From an uncultured Gammaproteobacteria bacterium (GTDB lineage: Bacteria; Pseudomonadota; Gammaproteobacteria; Arenicellales; CAJQKF01): a stretch of 52,460 nucleotides of DNA. Positions 36,998 to 44,652 of this stretch are shown here, one piece after another. The stretch lies in contig CAJQKF010000104.1 of NCBI GenBank assembly GCA_905478855.1, positions 1-52,460 on the forward strand, read 5' to 3'. A program made the translations under genes and the position numbers. The notes below the pieces were generated by a model. The model was given only the letters and a program-made list of their open reading frames with translations. It made no database searches and was not told the origin of the DNA. Every line of letters begins with the position of its first letter. The stretch's first letter is position 1.

Positions 36998-37831
36998 TTA
37001 CTGTTTCCCTATCAAGCGTCGAGCAACAATCTTACAATGAAGTGGTAAAAGTAAACCGAATTGATACCAACGGTTCAGCTTTCGAAATCGACGTAATTGA
37101 CCTTGAAATTTCTCGCCCCCTCTTTGGATATCTGATTTCAATACATTCATGACGTGTTGATATAGCTCTACATCTAACGTATTAGCACTGCGGATCAACT
37201 CCGCTTCCTCGGAAGTCAGTGCTTCTTTTTTCCCCAATGTTACATTTCGACGAACATACACAGGCCACCCCCACCACTTCAATCTAGCCTTTAATAGAAG
37301 TAATGTTTCATCAAAATATTCCTGTGAACCCGCTACCAGAAAATGATACTTAAGGTTATTAATTGCTAACTGTAGATGCCCTTCATGAAGCGCGTCCCTG
37401 GCAGCAATGCCCGGAAACCCCGGCTTATGATTTCCGCACAACAGACGGGTTTGTCCGTTGGATGCCTGATTTGTGATGTTACTCGTTAAATAGTCCTGGA
37501 GCGACATGTTGGAGACAGCAGTATGCAGTGGATGAAACGTATTTGATCGTAGGAATCGATATTCGGACCACACCCGTTCGATTGGATCGCGAAGCACCGT
37601 TACATATTTAGTTCCGGGTTCTAAGTATTCGTGCAAGCCAAAACTCATATGTCCCATCAATAGATCAATACTGTAACGATCCGTCGCAGGCATTGCTATA
37701 AATCGATTAATATCAGCATTTACATCCGACTCGATTCGGTAGGTTGTGGATAACTTATATCGCTTGCTTACAACCGGCCGCAACGTCATGCCGGCAGTTT
37801 TTGGCAAATGTAAAAATATTAATGCGGTCAA
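36998..37831 (-). CDS. Sulfotransferase family protein
   Basis: A PAPS-dependent sulfotransferase of the Sulfotransfer_2 type. The 5'-phosphosulfate loop FLHLPKTAGMTL sits at the N-terminus, and the 3'-phosphate site is VLRDPIERVWSEYRF. No signal or membrane anchor is evident. There is no ATG before the loop; the TTG at 37831 with GGAT about eight bases upstream is the likely start. The acceptor, perhaps a surface glycan or a small molecule, is unknown. It is 45 bases ahead of the acyl-CoA ligase in the same direction. Confidence 0.82.
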   Translation of the reverse strand: MTALIFLHLPKTAGMTLRPVVSKRYKLSTTYRIESDVNADINRFIAMPATDRYSIDLLMGHMSFGLHEYLEPGTKYVTVLRDPIERVWSEYRFLRSNTFHPLHTAVSNMSLQDYLTSNITNQASNGQTRLLCGNHKPGFPGIAARDALHEGHLQLAINNLKYHFLVAGSQEYFDETLLLLKARLKWWGWPVYVRRNVTLGKKEALTSEEAELIRSANTLDVELYQHVMNVLKSDIQRGGEKFQGQLRRFRKLNRWYQFGLLLPLHCKIVARRLIGKQ

Positions 37832-37940
37832 TACAGTATCCAGTTACGGCGATCACAAATCAGGGCATCACATACATAAATCTGTATTATGATAAAAGCC
37901 GTCATATGTATGTCGAAGTTCGGTTAGTACTAAGAAAAAG

Positions 37941-38492
37941 CTAAACAAGCGAATCCATACGTTTATTTGCTTCTTCGAAAACCGCACGGGTATGTTCAAT
38001 ACTAAATGGTTGTTCCTGGTACTCATCTGGCATCCATTCGCTCCGATGGGCTGCAAAAAAGTCTCCACCGTAAACATGTATTGCGCCGGTTAGTTTTTCC
38101 CTAGGGTTATGAACACTATGAATTATATCCTCGCCGAGTTGAACGGTATTCCCAGCTTCAAGTGATTTCATACCGTGTTGAGTCAAACCGCTACCGTCTC
38201 GACGATAAAAGATATTCTCTTCCTCGCCACCATAAATACCGATTACGGCCCACATGCAGTGGTTATGTGGATGCAGTGTCATCCCTGGTGCCCAAACGAT
38301 ATTCAAAATAGTTAAATCGGGAGCGTGATATAGCGTGTTTAGTCCGCCTCTTGTCGGCTCACCTAACTCTGATAGAACCGCCGCCTGCACGGACACAGCC
38401 TGTTCGGTTAAATCCGAAATACTTGATTGAGACTCCGGTTTAGTAACAAGACCTCGACACTCTTCTATGAATCCTGCTAGTTCAAATTTCAT
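37941..38492 (-). CDS. Cysteine-dioxygenase-like cupin (COG5553 type)
   Basis: A double-stranded beta-helix protein of 183 residues. Metal ligands are probably the His pair in HPHNHCMWAVIGIYGG and the later His in HSVHNPREK, as in thiol dioxygenases. COG5553 proteins are predicted metal-dependent enzymes related to cysteine dioxygenase, with no settled substrate. A strong ribosome site GGAGGG precedes the ATG. The gene lies 109 bases from the sulfotransferase gene, and both names involve sulfur, but a shared pathway is only a guess. Confidence 0.8.
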   Translation of the reverse strand: MKFELAGFIEECRGLVTKPESQSSISDLTEQAVSVQAAVLSELGEPTRGGLNTLYHAPDLTILNIVWAPGMTLHPHNHCMWAVIGIYGGEEENIFYRRDGSGLTQHGMKSLEAGNTVQLGEDIIHSVHNPREKLTGAIHVYGGDFFAAHRSEWMPDEYQEQPFSIEHTRAVFEEANKRMDSLV

Positions 38493-38575
38493 ATACCCTC
38501 CGAAACTTTAGATTAATTACATTCATACTGCGCTGTTATGCTCGTCAATAGTAGTGCAGAACAGAAACTCAATCT

Positions 38576-39976
38576 TCACGTTTCCATATCGATAACCGAC
38601 GCTCGATGCCATGTTGTGCCATTCGCACCGTCTTCCAACTGGATACCGGCATTGCTGAGTTCGTCACGTATGCGATCCGATTCGGCAAAATCCTTGTTCT
38701 TTCTTGCCTCAATCCGTAAATTCACCAACCTTTCAATTTCTTGTTCATCCAATCCGGACGCGGCTTTAGGCTGCCACTTAAACCACCCATCAGGATCCGT
38801 TGTTAATAAACCTAGAAACTTTCCGCCAGCCAGTAATTCCGACTTAAGCCGACGCTTATCGTTATCGTTTGAGGCATTATTTAATTCCGAAACCAAACCA
38901 TGCAATACCGCTAACGCCATGGGCGTATTCAAATCGTCTTCCAATGCTTCGATTAACCCTATCGGAACATCAACATCAGTAAACTGAATATCACAATGTA
39001 TTTGTAATGACTGATAAATTCGGTCCAGCGATGCCCGAGACTGATTTAGCGCATCAACAGACCAATCCAGCGGTTTACGATAGTGTCCGCTAAGTAACGC
39101 GAACCGTATGACCTCACCCGGTGCAATATCCAGCAACTCTCGAAGCGTAAAGAAATTGCCCACCGATTTCGACATTTTCTCGCCACGGGTCGTAATATAG
39201 CCATTATGCACCCAGTAACGGCAAAACTCTTTCCCTCCATGAGAACAAACACTCTGCGCAATCTCATTTTCATGATGAGGAAATATGAGATCCTGACCAC
39301 CCGCATGTATATCAATTGTCTCACCCAGATGAGTTTCAATCATCGCGGAACACTCGAGGTGCCAACCAGGCCGACCAAATCCCCAAGGGCTATCCCAACC
39401 GGGTTGATCTCCCGTAGATGGTTTCCATAGAACAAAATCAGCCGGGTCTCGTTTGTAAGGTGCCACGTCTACACGAGCGCCGGCAATCAAATCTTCACGG
39501 TTTCGACCAGATAAGGAACCATATTCTTTCATTGAGGGCACATTAAACAATACGTGCCCGTCTGCGACGTAGGCATGATCCTTATCGAGCAGACTTTGAA
39601 TCATGCTATGCATTTCACTAATATGATTCGTAGCAAATGGTTCAATATCAGGCATTAACGTGTGTAAACTCGCAATATCCTCATGAAAAGCATCGGTGTA
39701 ACGTCCGGAAACATCACTAATCGTCTCGCCAAGCGAGCTAGCCGTAGCATTGATCTTATCGTCTATATCGGTAATATTACGAGCGTAAACTACGTTTTCG
39801 TAGGTGTGTTTTAACAGTCTATACAGCATGTCGAATACAACGATAGGCCGTGCATTGCCTATATGTATAAAATTATAGACAGTTGGTCCACAGGCATACA
39901 TAGTTACCCTTTTAGGGTTCAGCGGTATGAACTTTTCTTTCCTACGCGTTATTGTGTTGTGTAGTGACAGAGCCAT
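38576..39976 (-). CDS. cysS: Cysteinyl-tRNA synthetase
   Basis: Class I synthetase of 466 residues that charges tRNA(Cys). The zinc ligand C29 (ACGPTVYN), the HIGN signature at 38-41, the zinc-region HLECSAM and HHENEIAQS, and KMSKS in GEKMSKSVGNF are intact. The C-terminal DALR-like domain ends with RIRDELSNAGIQLEDG. It begins eight bases after the hisI stop, so both are probably read from the hisI promoter. Confidence 0.97.
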   Translation of the reverse strand: MALSLHNTITRRKEKFIPLNPKRVTMYACGPTVYNFIHIGNARPIVVFDMLYRLLKHTYENVVYARNITDIDDKINATASSLGETISDVSGRYTDAFHEDIASLHTLMPDIEPFATNHISEMHSMIQSLLDKDHAYVADGHVLFNVPSMKEYGSLSGRNREDLIAGARVDVAPYKRDPADFVLWKPSTGDQPGWDSPWGFGRPGWHLECSAMIETHLGETIDIHAGGQDLIFPHHENEIAQSVCSHGGKEFCRYWVHNGYITTRGEKMSKSVGNFFTLRELLDIAPGEVIRFALLSGHYRKPLDWSVDALNQSRASLDRIYQSLQIHCDIQFTDVDVPIGLIEALEDDLNTPMALAVLHGLVSELNNASNDNDKRRLKSELLAGGKFLGLLTTDPDGWFKWQPKAASGLDEQEIERLVNLRIEARKNKDFAESDRIRDELSNAGIQLEDGANGTTWHRASVIDMET

Positions 39977-39984
39977 GTTATTTT

Positions 39985-40401
39985 TCAGCTTTTGTACAGT
40001 TTGTCGGGATCAATTAGAGGATCTGAATCAACTATCACCCTACCCCCGTCAATATGGTTATAAAAACAAGTCGCACGACCTGTATGACAAGCCGGCCCAG
40101 TTTGATCAACCAACAACAATAACGTATCGTGATCACAATCTAGGCGAGCTTCTTTTAATAGTTGTATCTGACCGGATTGTTCACCTTTTCGCCAAAGACG
40201 CTGTCTTGATCGAGACCAGTAACAAACTCGGCCGGATTCCAGTGTCTCATCCAACGCAGTAAGATTCATCCAAGCCATCATCAACACGGCCCGCGTATCA
40301 AATTGTTGAGCAATAGCCGGTATAAGTCCGTCCCTATTTAATTTTAGCGTGTTGCGAACAACAACCCAGTCAGTTTCCAGTCGATTAACGGCGGTAGTCA
40401 T
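39985..40401 (-). CDS. hisI: Phosphoribosyl-AMP cyclohydrolase
   Basis: HisI opens the adenine ring in the third step of histidine synthesis. RAVLMMAWMNLTALDET, CYWSRSRQRLWRKGEQSG, the Mg-binding DCDHDTLLL and the zinc cysteines in CHTGRATCF are all present. The 138-residue protein is HisI only; the fused or adjacent HisE pyrophosphohydrolase is absent here. No other his genes are nearby. Confidence 0.95.
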   Translation of the reverse strand: MTTAVNRLETDWVVVRNTLKLNRDGLIPAIAQQFDTRAVLMMAWMNLTALDETLESGRVCYWSRSRQRLWRKGEQSGQIQLLKEARLDCDHDTLLLLVDQTGPACHTGRATCFYNHIDGGRVIVDSDPLIDPDKLYKS

Positions 40402-40443
40402 CAGTTATATTGTAAATAAATCGGCATTTGAAATCTGTGATGC

Positions 40444-40472
40444 ATTATAAACATCTACCCATCAGATTTCAT
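40444..40472 (-). promoter_or_regulatory. Sigma-70 promoter for hisI-cysS
   Basis: Minus-strand ATGAAA, 17-base spacer and a perfect TATAAT at 40449-40444, leaving about 36 bases to the hisI ATG. Four of six -35 positions match consensus. The -35 lies inside the inverted repeat at 40465-40482. Confidence 0.55.
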
Positions 40473-40482
40473 TAGTGAAATC
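40465..40482. promoter_or_regulatory. Inverted repeat over the hisI -35 element
   Basis: GATTTCA and TGAAATC are perfect 7-base arms around TTAG. It overlaps the predicted -35 of the hisI promoter and lies just after the VWA gene stop. It could be a repressor site or a hairpin closing the VWA transcript; no T-run supports the latter. Confidence 0.4.
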
Positions 40483-40489
40483 ACAAGGG

Positions 40490-41680
40490 TCAATTAAGCT
40501 TCTTACCTTTAAGTGCTTCAATCCCCTGCTCTATGCCCTTAACAGTAAGCGGGAACATGCGGTCTGCCATTATCTCTTTGACAATATTTATCGATTGAGT
40601 ATAAGGCCAACTAGCCTCCGGCACCGGGTTTAACCAAATAGCCTGGGGGAAATGTTCCAGCAATCGGTTCGCCCACACATGACCTGCTTCTTCGTTCCAG
40701 TACTCCACGCTGCCTCCCGGAATCATTACCTCATACGGACTCATACTTGCGTCACCCACAAAAATTACCTTATAGTCGGGTTTATAGGTTCGCAACAATT
40801 CGTATGTTTGAGTTATTTCATCATGACGACGTCGATTATTTTTCCATACGAAGTCGTACAAAAAATTATGGAAGTAGAAGTATTCCAACTGCTTAAATTC
40901 GGTTTGTGCCGCAGAAAATAACTCCTCGCAGGTTTTAACGTAAGGATACATCGATCCACCCACGTCAAAAAATATAAGTACTTTTACGGCATTGTGCCGC
41001 TCCGACACCATCTTAATATCGAGCCAACCAGCATTTCGTGCTGTACTGCGTATGGTGTCATCAAGATCAAGTTCTTGCCTCGCTCCTTCTCGCGCAAATT
41101 TTCGTAGTTTGCGCAAAGCAACTTTTAAGTTTCTCGTTCCGAGTTGAACATCGTCATCCAGATTCTCGAAGCTTCTCTTATCCCAAACCTTAACCGCCCG
41201 GTTATTTCGATTAGTTTTCTGGCCAATTCTTACCCCTTCAGGGTTATAACCATAAGCGCCGAATGGAGACCGTCCGCCTGTACCTATCCACTTATTACCT
41301 CCTTGGTGCCGTTTTTCCTGTTCCTCTAGGCGCTTGCGCAAGGTATCCATCAACTCATCCCAACCGCCTAATGACTCAACTTGTTGTTTTTCCTCTTCAC
41401 TCAGCATTAACTCAAGTTGTTTTCGCAACCATTCTTCTGGCACATCACCTAAGATTTCTTCAAAAGCACTGGAGCGACCATTAAAATAATCACCAAAAAC
41501 CTTATCAAAACGATCCAGATGTTTTTCATCCTTAACTAATATAACCCGCGCAAGATAATAAAAATTATCGATACTGTATTCTGCAACGCCTGCGGAAAGC
41601 GCTTCCATTAACGCTAGATACTCGGTAATGGATACCGGAAGTTTGGCTGACTTTAAGTGGTTGTAAAAATCAACGAGCAT
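40490..41680 (-). CDS. VWA domain protein, CoxE-like
   Basis: The 396-residue protein is the usual partner of MoxR ATPases. A helical N-terminal half (FYNHLKSAKLPVSITEYLALMEAL) leads to a von Willebrand A domain whose MIDAS is FFDVGGSMYPYV, with later metal residues near IFVGDASMSPYE. COG3825 proteins of this kind commonly have DxGGS in place of DxSxS. The pair is thought to act as a chaperone that inserts metals or remodels target enzymes. Its start overlaps the ATPase end by 11 bases. No cox or other obvious client is adjacent. Confidence 0.88.
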   Translation of the reverse strand: MLVDFYNHLKSAKLPVSITEYLALMEALSAGVAEYSIDNFYYLARVILVKDEKHLDRFDKVFGDYFNGRSSAFEEILGDVPEEWLRKQLELMLSEEEKQQVESLGGWDELMDTLRKRLEEQEKRHQGGNKWIGTGGRSPFGAYGYNPEGVRIGQKTNRNNRAVKVWDKRSFENLDDDVQLGTRNLKVALRKLRKFAREGARQELDLDDTIRSTARNAGWLDIKMVSERHNAVKVLIFFDVGGSMYPYVKTCEELFSAAQTEFKQLEYFYFHNFLYDFVWKNNRRRHDEITQTYELLRTYKPDYKVIFVGDASMSPYEVMIPGGSVEYWNEEAGHVWANRLLEHFPQAIWLNPVPEASWPYTQSINIVKEIMADRMFPLTVKGIEQGIEALKGKKLN

Positions 41681-42533
41681 TACGACGATTCAAGAAAACC
41701 AGTTTTTCGAACAAATGAACATCTTGCTCATTTTTTAGTAGCGCACCGTGCATTGGAGGAATCGCTGAGCGCGGATTATCAGCCGCTAGCACATCTACGG
41801 GAATGTCTTCAGTAACCAGTAACTTAATCCAATCTAGCAGTTCGGATGTAGACGGTTTTTTCTTAAGCCCCGGGGCGTCACGCAAATCGAAGAAAACTGA
41901 CAACGCACTTTCCAACAAGTCCTTTTTCAAATTGGGAAAATGCACATCGACAATTTGCTCCATCACTTTCTTATCTGGAAACTGGATATAGTGGAAGAAG
42001 CAACGGCGCAAAAAAGCATCCGGTAATTCCTTTTCATTATTACTGGTTATGATAATTATTGGTCGGTGTTTTGCTTTTATTTGCTTCTGAGTCTCATATA
42101 CATGAAACTCCATCTTGTCTAATTCCAACAACAGATCATTAGGAAATTCAATATCCGCTTTATCGATCTCGTCTATCAATAGCACGGGGCGTGCATCGCT
42201 AACGAAAGATTCCCATAATTTGCCGGGCACAATATAGTTTGCAATATCCTTTACCCGATCGTCTCCCAACTGGGAATCACGCAGCCGAGCGACGGCATCA
42301 TACTCATAGAGCCCCTGTTGTGCGCGGGTTGTAGACTTTATATGCCACTGTATTAAGTTTGCCTGCAATGAAGCGGCAACCTCTTCTGCAAGCTGTGTTT
42401 TCCCAGTTCCCGGCTCACCTTTAATAAGCAAAGGTCGTCCGAGGGAAATTGCGGCATTTACAGCAATCATCAGGTCGTCCGTCGCGACATAGTTATTGGT
42501 ACTTGAAAATCGACTATGATTTGTTGAATCCAT
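41670..42533 (-). CDS. MoxR family AAA+ ATPase
   Basis: A 287-residue AAA+ protein: Walker A GEPGTGKTQL, Walker B VLLIDEIDKAD, sensor I IIITSNNEKELPDAFLRRC with the arginine finger region. The motif order is that of the CoxD-like MoxR branch, which pairs with COG3825 VWA proteins, as here. The pair probably forms a remodelling complex. The target is unknown. It is divergent from the sulfurtransferase gene. Confidence 0.92.
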   Translation of the reverse strand: MDSTNHSRFSSTNNYVATDDLMIAVNAAISLGRPLLIKGEPGTGKTQLAEEVAASLQANLIQWHIKSTTRAQQGLYEYDAVARLRDSQLGDDRVKDIANYIVPGKLWESFVSDARPVLLIDEIDKADIEFPNDLLLELDKMEFHVYETQKQIKAKHRPIIIITSNNEKELPDAFLRRCFFHYIQFPDKKVMEQIVDVHFPNLKKDLLESALSVFFDLRDAPGLKKKPSTSELLDWIKLLVTEDIPVDVLAADNPRSAIPPMHGALLKNEQDVHLFEKLVFLNRRNAR

Positions 42534-42650
42534 AGATATTAAGGCTCACATGGTTTAATTTGCAGGAAATTGAGTAGTGACGTGTAGAATCAGGGCGTAT
42601 ACTTGGTTCATCAGATTATAACCTATTTCGATATTTGCCTAGAAAATAGA

Positions 42651-43478
42651 ATGCCATCTTCCGACCATTTGCCAGTTTTTCTCAATGCGTGCACGCTGAA
42701 TAAACTGCTATCGGACACCCAATTAATTATTGTCGACTTAGGCCGTATAGATCGTTACCGGAAATATCATCTACCTAATGCATTGTGGCTGGATTATGCC
42801 TGCCTTATTTCGGGTGAAAAACCAGCCACGGGCCTACTTCCAACAAATTCGGCACTCGCCAAACTCATACACAGTATTGGACTAAAACCAGACTCTATCG
42901 TGGTCGCCTATGATGACCTTGGTGGTGGTGCATCTGCGCGCCTTATATGGCTTTTAAATGTACTTGGGTTCTACCGGGCAAGTAGCTTGGACGGTGGAAT
43001 TCAATCATGGGTAGAAGAAGGTTTTAAAACCACCGCTGATGCTTGCGATCGTAACCCATCTGAAGAATATCAATTACCGACCATCTATACTGATAGCCTA
43101 GCGACCAAAGAAGATATTCTTGATCACTTATTCGACCGAAATGTACAACTTGTTGACTGCCGAAGTGTCGATGAGTTTACAGGTATAAAAAAACTGGCGA
43201 ATCGTGGCGGCCATATTCCAGGGGCGATAAATCTTGACTGGAATTCAACCAAGATTTCAGACACAAACCAACGCCTGAAAAATCAAGACACTCTGATATC
43301 AATGATTAGTGACCGGAATTTAAAACCCGACCTCGAAACCATAGTTTACTGCCAGACCCATCATCGCTCATCGTATTCGTATTTGCTTTTCAAACATCTC
43401 GGATTCAACAGGGTACGCGGCTACGCCGGTTCCTGGTCAGAATGGGGCAACGACGACATATTACCCATAACCACTTAG
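42651..43478 (+). CDS. Sulfurtransferase with two rhodanese domains
   Basis: Thiosulfate or 3-mercaptopyruvate sulfurtransferase. The N-terminal inactive rhodanese domain (IIVDLGRIDRYRKYHLPNAL, RLIWLLNVLGF) is followed by the catalytic domain (LVDCRSVDEFTG, GHIPGAINLDW) with the persulfide Cys in CQTHHRSS. The active-site loop CQTHHRS is unlike the CG[ST]G loop of 3-mercaptopyruvate enzymes and closer to the thiosulfate type CRxGxRS, so the donor is uncertain. ATG at 42651 is preferred to the open TTG at 42603. It is 15 bases before the aroF-type gene, likely one transcript. Confidence 0.88.
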   Translation: MPSSDHLPVFLNACTLNKLLSDTQLIIVDLGRIDRYRKYHLPNALWLDYACLISGEKPATGLLPTNSALAKLIHSIGLKPDSIVVAYDDLGGGASARLIWLLNVLGFYRASSLDGGIQSWVEEGFKTTADACDRNPSEEYQLPTIYTDSLATKEDILDHLFDRNVQLVDCRSVDEFTGIKKLANRGGHIPGAINLDWNSTKISDTNQRLKNQDTLISMISDRNLKPDLETIVYCQTHHRSSYSYLLFKHLGFNRVRGYAGSWSEWGNDDILPITT

Positions 43479-43493
43479 CTATCTCTTAGAAAA

Positions 43494-44609
43494 ATGATTG
43501 TAATTCTCGACCCAGAAGTAGATGTTAACTCGGACGCCGGAAAACAAGTTTTAAATTTCCTAAATAGCCGCGAAGGAATAACCCCTCGGGTTCATACGGT
43601 AGCTGGAACACAGCAAACACTAACTGAAATCTATTTGGTTGGAAACACAGCGAGCCTTAATCAATCCGAGATTGAAAACATGACAGGTGTTGAGCGTGTT
43701 GTGCGGGTATCCAAGAGCTACGCCGTATTGGGTCGCCATGCTAACGATAGCCGCTCTTACGGCTTTGACTACAATGGTGTACGTTTTGATCAAGACTCAC
43801 TTCAAGTGTTTGCAGGTCTATGTGCCGTGGATACACCAGAGAACGTAGACCATATGATGAAAGCGGTGAGTCAACGCGGGCTATCATGTACTCGTATGGG
43901 TGCCTACAAACCTCGAACTAGTCCTTATTCCTTTCAGGGATTAGAAGCAAACTGTTTACCGTGGGTTTTCGAATCGGCCGGCAAACACGGCATCAAAGTG
44001 GTTGCTATGGAGATTACGCATGATTCTCATGTCGACGAAATTCTTGAGACTTTAGAGCAAACTGGACATCCGACTGGTGTAATGCTGCAAATTGGCACAA
44101 GAAACACACAAAACTTCGAGCTATTAAAAGTAGTTGGTCGCCAAACGCAATTACCCGTACTGATAAAACGTGGTTTTGGCATCACCCTGGAAGAATCGCT
44201 AAATGCAGCTGAATACATGGCTAGTGAGGGGAATCGCAATATTATTTTCTGCCTGCGTGGCATGAAAACCAACATGGGTGATCCGCATCGAAATTTTGTA
44301 GACTTCAGTCATGTCCCAGTGGTAAAACGATTAACTCTGATGCCTGTGTGCATTGATCCTTCACACTCTGTGGGCACTCGCGCAGGATGTCCAGAAGGCA
44401 TTCTGGACGTTTTTCACGCGACCTCTCAAGGTATCATCGCAGGTGCAAACATGGTGCTTGTTGATTTTCATCCCGAGCCTACCAAGGCATTGGTCGATGG
44501 GCCTCAAGCCTTACTGATGTCAGAGCTAGACCATTTTCTAGAAGACATTGAAATCAGCCGTCAAGCCTATTTGCAACGTAAAGCTTTGAAGCAAAAGTAT
44601 ACTGACTAA
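43494..44609 (+). CDS. aroF: 3-deoxy-7-phosphoheptulonate (DAHP) synthase
   Basis: First enzyme of the shikimate pathway, joining PEP and erythrose-4-phosphate. It is the beta-type of class I (as in Thermotoga): a ferredoxin-like N-terminal regulatory domain of about 70 residues precedes the barrel with GAYKPRTSPYSFQG, QIGTRNTQNFELL, LPVLIKRGFG, LRGMKTN and the metal-binding IDPSHSVGTR. The regulatory domain usually mediates aromatic amino-acid feedback. The gene converges on the transglycosylase gene with 43 bases between them. Confidence 0.92.
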   Translation: MIVILDPEVDVNSDAGKQVLNFLNSREGITPRVHTVAGTQQTLTEIYLVGNTASLNQSEIENMTGVERVVRVSKSYAVLGRHANDSRSYGFDYNGVRFDQDSLQVFAGLCAVDTPENVDHMMKAVSQRGLSCTRMGAYKPRTSPYSFQGLEANCLPWVFESAGKHGIKVVAMEITHDSHVDEILETLEQTGHPTGVMLQIGTRNTQNFELLKVVGRQTQLPVLIKRGFGITLEESLNAAEYMASEGNRNIIFCLRGMKTNMGDPHRNFVDFSHVPVVKRLTLMPVCIDPSHSVGTRAGCPEGILDVFHATSQGIIAGANMVLVDFHPEPTKALVDGPQALLMSELDHFLEDIEISRQAYLQRKALKQKYTD

Positions 44610-44652
44610 ACTATTCCATTAATGCAGCATAGGTCCAAATAAGACGCGAATT

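Noticed and set aside
39927..40262. Plus-strand frame opposite cysS and hisI
   Set aside because: Entirely antisense to two well-supported genes and without features of its own.
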